Translations under genes and position numbers: made by a program
Assembly (NCBI RefSeq): GCF_016894445.1
Contig: NZ_CP056775.1
Coordinates: forward strand, 3,350,001 to 3,414,000
DNA: 64,000 nt
Source of the DNA: Dyadobacter sandarakinus
GTDB taxonomy: Bacteria; Bacteroidota; Bacteroidia; Cytophagales; Spirosomataceae
Direction of reading: 5' to 3'
Shown: in pieces, positions 35,137 through 43,280 of the stretch
Numbering within the stretch: the first letter of the stretch is position 1
Layout of the letters: each line of letters begins with the position of its first letter
The notes under the pieces: model-generated
The model's input: only the letters and a program-made list of their open reading frames with translations
Databases searched by the model: none
Told to the model about the DNA's origin: nothing

Positions 35137-37521
35137 TTAATCATTTTTCAGGGAATGTACCGGGCTGAGCATTGCCGCGCGGATACTCTGGTAACTTACC
35201 GTGAGTAGCGCAATCGACAGTGCCAGTACGGCAGCCAGGACAAAGTACCATCCGGACACCGATATCCGGTAAGGAAAACCCTGCAACCAGGTGTTAGCCC
35301 CGTACCACGACAAAGGCAGGGCGATAAAGATGGACAGCATGACAAGTTTGACAAAATCGAGGGAAAGCAGGGCGGCAATACTTGCGACCGAAGCGCCAAG
35401 CACCTTACGGATGCCTATTTCCTTGACGCGAGACGCTGCATTGAATGTAGCCAGACCGAACAAGCCGATGCAGGATACAAAAATGGACAGGAATGCAGCC
35501 AGGGTGATCATTTGCTTCCATTTAGCCTCCGCTTCGTAGCGTTTCAGGTTGGCAGTGTCTTCAAACTGGTACTCGAACGGCAGGTATTTTACATGTTGCC
35601 TGAAAATCTTTTCAATGGCCTTCATCGTAGCCGGAATATCCCTGGTTTCCAGTTTTGCGAATACTGTCCCCAAACGATAGTTCGGGTCCTGCGTCAGTAC
35701 CAGCAGCCTGATTGTATCTTTCAGCGAGGCATAATGGTAGTTGCGGATAACACCTATGATCTTCATTTTCTTGTTTTTCCAGGTAAAATCCACCTCCTGA
35801 CCGATAGGATTGCGCAGGCCCGCTTCCTTTACAAATGCTTCATTCACCACAACTGACTCTTCGCGGTCGGTTGTGAATGCCTGCGAAAAAATGCGGCCTT
35901 TCAGCACGGGAATATGCAGGGTACTCAGGAAATGATCGTCTACACCGATATATCCAAAGTTAATTTCCTGACCGTCGACCCTGGCAGCAGTTCCATTATA
36001 GTTACCATTGAAGGCAGCCACCATCTTGACGCCGGGAAGGTTCCGCAGTTCATTTTGAACTACTTCCATCACACCCTTGTCCGGCCCTCCGCGGCCCAGA
36101 CTGAAACTGACCAGATTCTGATCATCGTATCCCAGATCTTTGCCCGTCAGGTAGCGAAATTGCGAGTAGATGACGATGGTACCGATCACCAGGCACACCG
36201 ACAATGTAAACTGAAACACCACCAATCCTTTGCTGAGATAGTTTTTCTGCGTGAGCTTCGCGCGGTTGTAGAGTGTTTGCACCGGATTGAAACCCGACAG
36301 GACCAATGCCGGGTAAATGCCCGCAACCAGGCCGGTTGCGAAAAACAGGGCAGTATAGCCGGATACCAGCCCTGTATCAAGCAGATATGACAATGCCAGC
36401 TGCTTGTTGGAAAGTGCATTGAAGGCAGGCAGTACAGCCTGCGTCAGCCCTACTGCCAGCGCAAATGCAATGAAGGATAGCAGGAAAGATTCGCCCATAA
36501 ACTGGTAGATGAGCTGCTTGCGTAAACTGCCAGCTACCTTTCTTACCCCGATTTCCCTGGCCCTGCTGAGGGAGCGTGCGATAGTAAGGTTGACAAAATT
36601 AATGCAGGCAATGAGCAGGATGAAGATGGCGATCCCTGTCAGAATATAGGAGTAAACCGGACTGCTTGCATGATCCAGTCCATTGCGCATATCGTCACCT
36701 GTACTTTGAAGATGCATATTCCGGAAAGGCATCAGATCAAAGCGGATTTGTTGCCTGAAATCCTTGATCTTACCAATTTCAATAGCCGACTTCCTCCTGA
36801 AAACCTCATTCATCTTGGGCACCACAGCATGGTAATCGGTCTTCTCATGGAGCAATACAAATGTATTCATGTAAAAGCCCAGCCACTCGGCATTGGTCCA
36901 GCCGCGGGCCTCCTGGTACTTGAAAGGCAACACGGCATCGAACTGAATGGACGAATTTTGCGGGCACCGCCTGGCCACGCCCGACACTACAAAAGGTTCA
37001 AAGTCGTCGCCCGTCCTGATCTGCATGGTTTGTCCGACGGCGTTTTTGGTACCGAAATACTTCCTGGCCAGGTCCTCGCTGAGCACAATGGAATGGATGT
37101 TGGCCAGGACACGCCCGGGATCACCGGAGAGCAGCGGCAGTGAAAAAACCGAGAAGAAATTTTCGTCGGCAAAAAGAAGGTCTTCTTTCAGGATTTCATT
37201 CCCTTTTTTTACTACAAATGAACTGCTCTGCGTACGGATAACTGCTTCTATCCCGGGTATTTCCTCCTGAAAACCAGGCCCGTGAATTGCATTCGTACTA
37301 CCAGTGAGGCGAGACTCCCGGTCGTCCTTCATGTGCACCATCATACGAAAAAGCCGGTCCCCGTTTTCCTGAAAACGGTCAAAGCTCAGCTCATCCTTGG
37401 TGTAGAGCACGATGAGCATGCAGCAAGTCAGCCCAAGGGAAAGGCCGGCAATGTTTATCACCGAAAAAACCTTGTTCCTGATCAGGTGCCGCAGGGCGAT
37501 TTTGAAATAGTTTGAAATCAT
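35137..37521 (-). CDS. Double-FtsX/MacB-type ABC permease (paralog 4 of 9)
   Basis: 794 residues from the ATG at 37521 (MISNYFKIALRHLIRNKVFS). A frame open to 37662 runs through repeat DNA and is not coding. The FtsX halves show SLSRAREIGVRKVAGSL and ASRVKEIGIRKVLGAS. The tail is SPVHSLKND, the only one of the nine not ending in KSL/RSL/RAL plus a terminal Glu. It is second of four permeases in the operon, preceded by a repeat module (37541-37712). Confidence 0.93.
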   Translation of the reverse strand: MISNYFKIALRHLIRNKVFSVINIAGLSLGLTCCMLIVLYTKDELSFDRFQENGDRLFRMMVHMKDDRESRLTGSTNAIHGPGFQEEIPGIEAVIRTQSSSFVVKKGNEILKEDLLFADENFFSVFSLPLLSGDPGRVLANIHSIVLSEDLARKYFGTKNAVGQTMQIRTGDDFEPFVVSGVARRCPQNSSIQFDAVLPFKYQEARGWTNAEWLGFYMNTFVLLHEKTDYHAVVPKMNEVFRRKSAIEIGKIKDFRQQIRFDLMPFRNMHLQSTGDDMRNGLDHASSPVYSYILTGIAIFILLIACINFVNLTIARSLSRAREIGVRKVAGSLRKQLIYQFMGESFLLSFIAFALAVGLTQAVLPAFNALSNKQLALSYLLDTGLVSGYTALFFATGLVAGIYPALVLSGFNPVQTLYNRAKLTQKNYLSKGLVVFQFTLSVCLVIGTIVIYSQFRYLTGKDLGYDDQNLVSFSLGRGGPDKGVMEVVQNELRNLPGVKMVAAFNGNYNGTAARVDGQEINFGYIGVDDHFLSTLHIPVLKGRIFSQAFTTDREESVVVNEAFVKEAGLRNPIGQEVDFTWKNKKMKIIGVIRNYHYASLKDTIRLLVLTQDPNYRLGTVFAKLETRDIPATMKAIEKIFRQHVKYLPFEYQFEDTANLKRYEAEAKWKQMITLAAFLSIFVSCIGLFGLATFNAASRVKEIGIRKVLGASVASIAALLSLDFVKLVMLSIFIALPLSWYGANTWLQGFPYRISVSGWYFVLAAVLALSIALLTVSYQSIRAAMLSPVHSLKND

Positions 37522-37540
37522 GGGGTTGGGGAAGTTTGGG

Positions 37541-37712
37541 GCGGCTTTCGGCGGTCGGCTTTTGGCTTTTGGCTCTTGGCTTTTGGTAGTGCAAGTCCAG
37601 CTGACCTGTTTTTCTAGGCTTTCATTTACATAAACATCAATGCTGTAAGAAGTAACAAGCAATCCAAATCCGCACTAAAAGCCGACCGCCGAAAGCCGAC
37701 CGCCGAAAGCCG
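37541..37712. repeat. Heptanucleotide inverted-arm module before permease 4
   Basis: Left arm 37541-37587: GGCTTTC, GGCGGTC, then GGCTTTT units. Right arm 37679-37712: GCCGACC and GCCGAAA units. The core between begins TAGTGC and ends GCACTA, itself a 6-bp inverted pair. Confidence 0.78.
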
Positions 37713-37717
37713 CTCCC

Positions 37718-40084
37718 TCATTCCGTTTTCAGGCTTTTTACCGGGTTCATCAATGCGGCTTTAATGGCCTGGAAGCTGACGGTGAAGAGGGCGATGAGCA
37801 TGGCGGCGACGCCTGCCACCACAAAGTACCACCACTCCATATCAATGCGGTAAGCGTATTTTTCGAGCCAGCCGCTGAGAAAGTACCAGGCCAGCGGAAA
37901 GGCAATCAGCGCGGATACGAGAACCAGTTTGACAAAGTCCTTCGAAAGCATACCTACCAGTCCGAGGGTAGTAGCTCCCAATACTTTGCGTACGCCGATC
38001 TCCTTGGTACGCTGCTCGGCCGTGAAGGCAGCAAGGCCAAAAAGACCCAGGCATGAAATAAAAATAGCGAGAAAGGCAAAGTAGTTGGAAAGCCGGCTTA
38101 CCACCTTCTCCGATTTATATTGTCTCCCGAAATCCTCATCCGCAAAGTGATACTTAAATGGCAGACTCGGATTGAAGGTCTTGTACACCTTTTCAAGATG
38201 ATCAATTGCCTCCTGTGTGCGGCCGGCTTCTGTTCGTACCAGCGCTGCCCCCCACATGCTTTGGGGCGACTGCAGATTGATGATCAGGGGCTCGATCGCC
38301 GTATGCAGCGAGCCGGTATGGAAATCTTTCATCAAACCGATGATCCTGCCTTTCTTGCCCCACATCGTCAGCTCTTTACCCACGGGCTCCTTGTAGCCGA
38401 TCTTCCGGGCAGCGGCTTCATTGATCAGGTAGTTGGACGTATCCGTGCCAAAAGCAGGGCTGAAATCCCGCCCGTCGAGCAGGCGGATCCCCATTGTTTT
38501 TACAAAATCGTAACCCACAGGATTGACGCTGAAAAGGAGTTGTTTGGTTGTATCCTTCCCGGGCCAGCTCACGCCCATGGTGGAGCTGCCAAAATTGAAA
38601 GGGTTGGCTTGCGAGCATGAAACCGTCTTGATACCCGGACCATTCAGCAAGGCCTGCCGGAACGACTCAAAGTTGTTGGCCATACCTTTCTCAACATCTG
38701 CAACATAGAGCAGGTTTTCACGTGAGAAACCAAGGTTTTTCTTTTGAATATAATCGATCTGGCGGTACACGACGATCATGGCAAGGATCAGCAGGATCGA
38801 CAATCCAAACTGGAATACCACCAGTCCCTGCCTGAAATAAGCCGCACTGGGCTTGAATTTCAATGCACCTTTGAGGATCACGACCGGATTAAGCGACGAC
38901 ATGAAAAGGGCGGGATAACTGCCCGCAATGATGCCGGTGATCAGCGTTAAACCAAGCAGTACAAGCAGCAGCACAGGATCGAGCAGATTGAAGCTGAGCT
39001 GTTTTTCTGTGAGTGTATTGAAAGATGGCAGCAGCAGAAGCACAGTGACGATCGCAAACAGGAGTGCCAGGCCTGCGATCAGGACCGATTCGCCGAGAAA
39101 CTGCCCTACCAGACTTGCCTTGTAAGCACCTACGACCTTGCGTAAGCCTACTTCTTTCGCCCGTTTGACGGACCGTGCCGTGGCCAGGTTCATGAAGTTG
39201 ATACAGGCAATGATCAGGATGAAAATCGCAACGATGGTGAATAAACGTACATACTCAATGCGGCCGCCATTCTGCTTGCCCTGATCCCACTTGGAATACA
39301 GGTATGACTTGCCGAAGTTGGTGATAAACAGCTCAACATTGCTGTCCTTATTCTTTGTCTTGATGTAGTTTCTGATCTTGGCATTCACCTTTTCAGGAGT
39401 GGTATTTTCTGCAAGCAGTACCACGCACATAGGTCCATTGTTGCCCCACTCCTTCGACCATTTGTTGTTTTTAGCCCAGCGCTCAAAGCTCATCAGGAAA
39501 TCGAACTTCAGCGAGGAGCTTTTCGGAAGGGGTTTGAGGATGCCTCGTACAATCACGTCATCCTTGTTATCAATGCGGATGGTCCGGCCCATTGGGTCTT
39601 TTCCCTTGAAATACTTGTCAGCGAGCTGTTGGGAAATCACGATCCCGTCGGGACCTTGTAGCGCAGAAGCTGCATTGCCCTGGCTGAGCTCAAATGAGAA
39701 TATGCTCAGGAAGTTGCCCTGCACATACCTGCCTTTTTCATTATCAAGCACATTTCCCACCATAAAAACAGGCTCTTCTTCCCAGAGGAGCTGACTGGCC
39801 ATTTTAATTTCAGGAATGTCCTTGACAATGTTTTCTGCAAGGATGCCGGGTGTGGACTGGTAGGTATTAATGGAGCCGGAGTAAAACTGGTTTTCAAGAA
39901 CCGAGAAAATGCGCGCATCATTTTTGTGAAAACGATCCATACGCATTTCATCCTGCACCCATAGGAGGATCAGCAGGCTGCATGCCATTCCGAGGGCGAG
40001 CCCCAGAATATTGATCAGGCTGAAAGTTTTATTTTTCAGCAGGTTTCGCCAGGCAATTTTCAGGTAATTTTTCAGCATGTGCAT
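37718..40084 (-). CDS. Double-FtsX/MacB-type ABC permease (paralog 5 of 9)
   Basis: 788 residues (786 from the Met at 40078, MLKNYLKIAWRNLLKNKTFS). Eight predicted helices and two periplasmic domains, with SVKRAKEVGLRKVVGAY and EQRTKEIGVRKVLGAT as the coupling segments and a tail NPVKSLKTE. It is the first permease after the secreted acidic protein, with an 11-bp inverted repeat in the gap. Within the operon it is closest to the ATPase gene and so the most obvious partner of it. Confidence 0.93.
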   Translation of the reverse strand: MHMLKNYLKIAWRNLLKNKTFSLINILGLALGMACSLLILLWVQDEMRMDRFHKNDARIFSVLENQFYSGSINTYQSTPGILAENIVKDIPEIKMASQLLWEEEPVFMVGNVLDNEKGRYVQGNFLSIFSFELSQGNAASALQGPDGIVISQQLADKYFKGKDPMGRTIRIDNKDDVIVRGILKPLPKSSSLKFDFLMSFERWAKNNKWSKEWGNNGPMCVVLLAENTTPEKVNAKIRNYIKTKNKDSNVELFITNFGKSYLYSKWDQGKQNGGRIEYVRLFTIVAIFILIIACINFMNLATARSVKRAKEVGLRKVVGAYKASLVGQFLGESVLIAGLALLFAIVTVLLLLPSFNTLTEKQLSFNLLDPVLLLVLLGLTLITGIIAGSYPALFMSSLNPVVILKGALKFKPSAAYFRQGLVVFQFGLSILLILAMIVVYRQIDYIQKKNLGFSRENLLYVADVEKGMANNFESFRQALLNGPGIKTVSCSQANPFNFGSSTMGVSWPGKDTTKQLLFSVNPVGYDFVKTMGIRLLDGRDFSPAFGTDTSNYLINEAAARKIGYKEPVGKELTMWGKKGRIIGLMKDFHTGSLHTAIEPLIINLQSPQSMWGAALVRTEAGRTQEAIDHLEKVYKTFNPSLPFKYHFADEDFGRQYKSEKVVSRLSNYFAFLAIFISCLGLFGLAAFTAEQRTKEIGVRKVLGATTLGLVGMLSKDFVKLVLVSALIAFPLAWYFLSGWLEKYAYRIDMEWWYFVVAGVAAMLIALFTVSFQAIKAALMNPVKSLKTE

Positions 40085-40092
40085 TCATGGCT

Positions 40093-40178
40093 ATACCTGC
40101 CGGGTACCAGGACGGCGACCCGCAGAAGATGTGTTGATTAAAACAAACTAAAAATGTGACCGGCAGGTATCAGATACC
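40093..40178. repeat. Inverted repeat and palindrome between the acidic protein and permease 5
   Basis: ATACCTGCCGG (40093-40103) and CCGGCAGGTAT (40160-40170) are perfect complements 56 nt apart. GGTATCAGATACC (40166-40178) is a perfect palindrome overlapping the stop of the acidic protein. Possibly an operon-internal RNA structure. Confidence 0.5.
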
Positions 40179-40772
40179 CCTTCCCGGCAGCTCTATTTCG
40201 GTTTCGAAATCATGAATGATCCGCGCCCGCTCGCTGTCGGACTTATCGGGTACATCCGCCGTCTTTTCGTAGATAAACTCTTCGCCGTTTTTAACAAACT
40301 GATACCGCAGGAACATTTGACCGGTCTCGGGGTTGTACTTGACAAGCTTGGCAAACTCACCCTGATCCTGGGATTTGCCGGCATGGTCCTGCATTTCGTC
40401 GATTTCGTCAATTTCGTCGTCTTCTATATCTGTTTCCACTTCATCCGCATCAATCTCCGGCTCATCCGCAGACGCTGCTGCAAATACGGGTGGAGCAGGA
40501 GGCTCAGGTGTGGCCGGCGCTTGCGGGACGACCTCTTCTTCCAGACCAAAAGACTCAAGTACCTGGTCGCGTAAGGCAGCGCGTTCATCGTCATTCAGCC
40601 GGGCCACATCAAAGGTACGGTCACAATCCACCTGCCGACCATCCACTTCGCCGGTTACCCGTACATGCATCGTTTTGCCGTCGTCATCGACACTCCGGCT
40701 GATATTACTTTTTTTCTGCGCAAAAGCCAGCACATGGATGCCGGCAAGCAGGATAGTCAGGAACTTTTTCAT
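40170..40772 (-). CDS. Secreted acidic protein of unknown function in the transporter operon
   Basis: 200 residues from the ATG at 40772, where a signal peptide begins (MKKFLTILLAGIHVLAFA before Q). After a short folded stretch (VRVTGEVDGRQVDCDRTFDV, RLNDDERAALRDQVLESFG) comes a Pro/Ala linker, then a highly acidic tract (about 105-135, rich in EID, DEVETD and DEIDEM), and a final beta-rich part (GEFAKLVKYNPETGQMFLRYQF). I do not recognise the family. It lies between the ATPase and the first permease, so it is probably a periplasmic accessory of that transporter. Confidence 0.75.
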   Translation of the reverse strand: MKKFLTILLAGIHVLAFAQKKSNISRSVDDDGKTMHVRVTGEVDGRQVDCDRTFDVARLNDDERAALRDQVLESFGLEEEVVPQAPATPEPPAPPVFAAASADEPEIDADEVETDIEDDEIDEIDEMQDHAGKSQDQGEFAKLVKYNPETGQMFLRYQFVKNGEEFIYEKTADVPDKSDSERARIIHDFETEIELPGRGI

Positions 40773-40869
40773 GATGGCTAAATTTGGTCGTTGGGGTACT
40801 CTTGCAATCCGGCAAACACTTTCGTGTGCCGGCACCATTCTGCATAACAGACTGTGCCGGACTCCTCAG

Positions 40870-41547
40870 CTATACATGGACCTTTTCGGTCACGATTTTA
40901 CCGTCAAACAAATTCACAATCCGGTGCGCAAAGCCCGCATCATAAGGTGAGTGCGTTACCATCAGAATGGTCGTGCCGGCCGCATTGAGCTGGCTGAGCA
41001 GGTTCATTACTTCTTCCCCGTTTTTGGAGTCGAGGTTACCGGTAGGCTCATCCGCCAGGATCGTTTTGGGGGTTGCAACCACGGCCCTTGCAATGGCAGT
41101 ACGCTGCTGCTGACCACCGGACAGCTGCTGCGGAAAGTGGTTACGGCGGTGCATCATGTTCATGCGGGTAAGTGCGGCTTCCACTTTTTCCTTGCGCTCT
41201 GCCGGAGGTGTTTTCAGATAAAGCAGCGGAAGTTCAACGTTTTCGTAAACCGTCAGCTCGTCGATCAGGTTAAAGCTCTGAAATACAAACCCGATGTTGC
41301 CTTTGCGGATCTGCGCACGCTGGCGCTCCGACATCCTGGCGACCTCCGTGCCATAAAACTCGTAGGAACCTTCGCTGGGATTGTCGAGCAGGCCAAGAAT
41401 GTTAAGGAGTGTGGACTTTCCACATCCGGAAGGTCCCATGATAGCGACAAACTCGCCGTCTCTGACATCCATGTCAATTCCATTCAGGGCGGTCGTCTCC
41501 ACCTCCTCGGTAGAGAAGATTTTGTGAAGGTTGGTGATTTTGATCAT
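40870..41547 (-). CDS. MacB/LolD-type ABC transporter ATP-binding protein
   Basis: 225 residues, the length of LolD and the MacB nucleotide-binding domain. All motifs are intact: Walker A GPSGCGKST at 38-46, Q-loop FVFQSFNLID, signature LSGGQQQR from 142, Walker B TILADE at 161-166, H-loop VTHSP. It energises FtsX-type permeases from the cytoplasmic side. It is the only ATPase gene in the window, while ten FtsX-type permeases are present, so it may be shared by several. It follows the adaptor gene across a repeat module. Confidence 0.95.
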   Translation of the reverse strand: MIKITNLHKIFSTEEVETTALNGIDMDVRDGEFVAIMGPSGCGKSTLLNILGLLDNPSEGSYEFYGTEVARMSERQRAQIRKGNIGFVFQSFNLIDELTVYENVELPLLYLKTPPAERKEKVEAALTRMNMMHRRNHFPQQLSGGQQQRTAIARAVVATPKTILADEPTGNLDSKNGEEVMNLLSQLNAAGTTILMVTHSPYDAGFAHRIVNLFDGKIVTEKVHV

Positions 41548-41556
41548 TGTTTTTCT

Positions 41557-41654
41557 GGCTTACGGCTTCGGCACTCGGCTGTCGGCATTGGTTATTGTTA
41601 TAAACTAATTTTCTTTTAAAGACAGTGTTTAAAAGCCGACTGCTGACAGCCGGC
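41557..41654. repeat. Heptanucleotide inverted-arm module between adaptor and ATPase genes
   Basis: Left arm 41557-41590 (GGCTTAC, GGCTTC, GGCACTC, GGCTGTC), right arm 41633-41654 (AGCCGACTGCTGACAGCCGG), with an AT-rich core of about 42 bp. It is the shortest of the complete modules. Confidence 0.7.
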
Positions 41655-41661
41655 GTTTGAT

Positions 41662-42909
41662 CTAAAATTCCAACACCTCATTATCCCCGAAATTCTCATA
41701 AGAGCTCGTGATGACCTTTTCACCTGGTTTCAGGCCGTCGAGGACTTCGAAGTACTCGGGATTTTTGCGTCCCAGCGTGATATTGCGTTTTACAGCTCTT
41801 GATCCGTCATCACTCAGCACATATACCCAGTTACCCCCCGTCTCCGAGAAAAACCCGCCCACTGGCAGCAGTGTCGCCTGCGACGGCTGGCCAAGCTGCA
41901 ATCTGATCGGCGCAGACTGACCTCTTTTGATCAGTTCAGGCGCACTTTTGTCAAACTGCATATCCACCTCAAACCTGCCGCTTTGTACTTCGGGGTATAT
42001 TTTGATGATCTTCAGACCGTAATCCTTGCCACTGAACTCCATGTTACCCTGTAACCCTACAAAGATCCGCGAGATATAATGCTCATCCACGCTCACCCGC
42101 ATTTTAAAGCCATTCAAATCATCAATCTGGCCGATGTTCTGACCCTGGTTGATGTTGGAACCTACTTCCACATTCATGGATGAAAGCAGTCCTGATACCG
42201 GTGCTTTCACTACCAGGTTATCAAGCGTCTGGCGCCACAGGCTTACGTTTTTCTGCGTGTTGGCCAGGGTACCTTCCAGTTGGGCGATCTGCATACGGGC
42301 GTTTTCTTCCTGGTATTTCTGCGATTCGACCTCGATTTCGCGCTGGCGCACCAGCTTGTCATAATCCCGCTTTGATTTGAGGTAGTCCGCATCAGGGATC
42401 ACCTTATCGCGGTAAAGCTTTGTATTACGTTCAAATGCATCCTTGGCCTGGTCAAGCTGGAAGTCCAGCTCGCTTAAAGTTTTCTGCAATGTAAACCGGG
42501 CCACTTTCAGGTTCTGACGCGTGTTCTGCAGGTCATTGACGAGGCGGCTGGCCTCCGTTTCCGATTGCAGGAAGTTCAGCTTCAGGTTTTGATTTTCAAG
42601 ACGAAGCAGAATATCGCCCTGTTTTACCATGTTGCCGCCTTCCACCAGCTTTTCTGTTACATATCCTCCTACAATCGCATCCAGCTGAATTGTTTTGAGG
42701 GGTTGCACTACCCCGGTGACCACGATAAACTCATCGTACTTGCCTTTCGAAACGGTAGAAATGGTCAGCTTATCCTGCTCCACATTGAGCTTGCTGCGCT
42801 TGTCGGCGAAGAAAAACTGGTAGATCAGGAAAGCCGCCAGCAGCGTCACGCCGCCTATAATGCTGATGCGTTTACTGTTCCAGAACTTCTTCGGCTTTAT
42901 CTTGTCCAT
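41662..42909 (-). CDS. Periplasmic adaptor (HlyD/MacA-type membrane fusion protein)
   Basis: 415 residues from the ATG at 42909, preceded by AGGAGG at 7-nt spacing, unusually good for this phylum. An ATG at 42969 would add 20 residues. One N-terminal helix (RISIIGGVTLLAAFLIYQFFF) is followed by a lipoyl-like half (IVGGYVTEKLVEGGNMVKQGDILLRLE), a long coiled-coil hairpin (about 120-240), the second lipoyl half (VVKAPVSGLLSSMNVEVGSNI) and beta-barrel domains ending KPGEKVITSSYENF. It bridges the inner-membrane transporter to the outer membrane. First gene of the operon with the ATPase and permeases 5-2. Confidence 0.93.
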   Translation of the reverse strand: MDKIKPKKFWNSKRISIIGGVTLLAAFLIYQFFFADKRSKLNVEQDKLTISTVSKGKYDEFIVVTGVVQPLKTIQLDAIVGGYVTEKLVEGGNMVKQGDILLRLENQNLKLNFLQSETEASRLVNDLQNTRQNLKVARFTLQKTLSELDFQLDQAKDAFERNTKLYRDKVIPDADYLKSKRDYDKLVRQREIEVESQKYQEENARMQIAQLEGTLANTQKNVSLWRQTLDNLVVKAPVSGLLSSMNVEVGSNINQGQNIGQIDDLNGFKMRVSVDEHYISRIFVGLQGNMEFSGKDYGLKIIKIYPEVQSGRFEVDMQFDKSAPELIKRGQSAPIRLQLGQPSQATLLPVGGFFSETGGNWVYVLSDDGSRAVKRNITLGRKNPEYFEVLDGLKPGEKVITSSYENFGDNEVLEF

Positions 42910-43012
42910 TGACGATCCTCCTGAAAAACCGTTATTGGTGTTGGTCGAGTTAGGTGTCCTTACTTCCATTATATGAATTGTGATTGGATTCTGACTTGGT
43001 TCAATCCTGGTA

Positions 43013-43029
43013 TCCAATCCCTGTGCCAA
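43013..43029 (-). promoter_or_regulatory. Sigma-54-like promoter of the adaptor operon
   Basis: On the minus strand TTGGCAC (43029-43023), then AGGGA, then TTGGA (43017-43013). This is the canonical sigma-54 spacing TGGCAC-N5-TTG with only the -12 C replaced by G. It is the best match of the set and lies 64 bp downstream of the tandem activator sites. Confidence 0.65.
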
Positions 43030-43092
43030 GACCCGGCAGGGCCTCTAATAAACTGACAATCAGCTCACATGATTCCTGCTACTACCCTTGCG

Positions 43093-43130
43093 TTGTTCGT
43101 TATCGGACAAACTTGTTCGTGGACGGACAA
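43093..43130. promoter_or_regulatory. Tandem activator sites between the adaptor and response-regulator genes
   Basis: TTGTTCG-TTAT-CGGACAA (43093-43110) and TTGTTCG-TGGA-CGGACAA (43113-43130): two near-identical 18-bp inverted repeats with centres 20 bp apart, about two helical turns. They lie in the divergent region between the adaptor operon and the response regulator, where a sigma-54 activator would bind to regulate the operon and possibly itself. Confidence 0.75.
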
Positions 43131-43280
43131 GCACTATTTTGGGGTCGAATGCAGTTCAATATAGCCTTTTCAGGCCCTGTTTGAGACAAAAATTAAAATT
43201 TGCCCCTGCTTAATTTATCACAATTAAAAGTTAAAGGTTATTATCGCAGAATTATCCCTTCGTACCCCAGATTATCAGCC

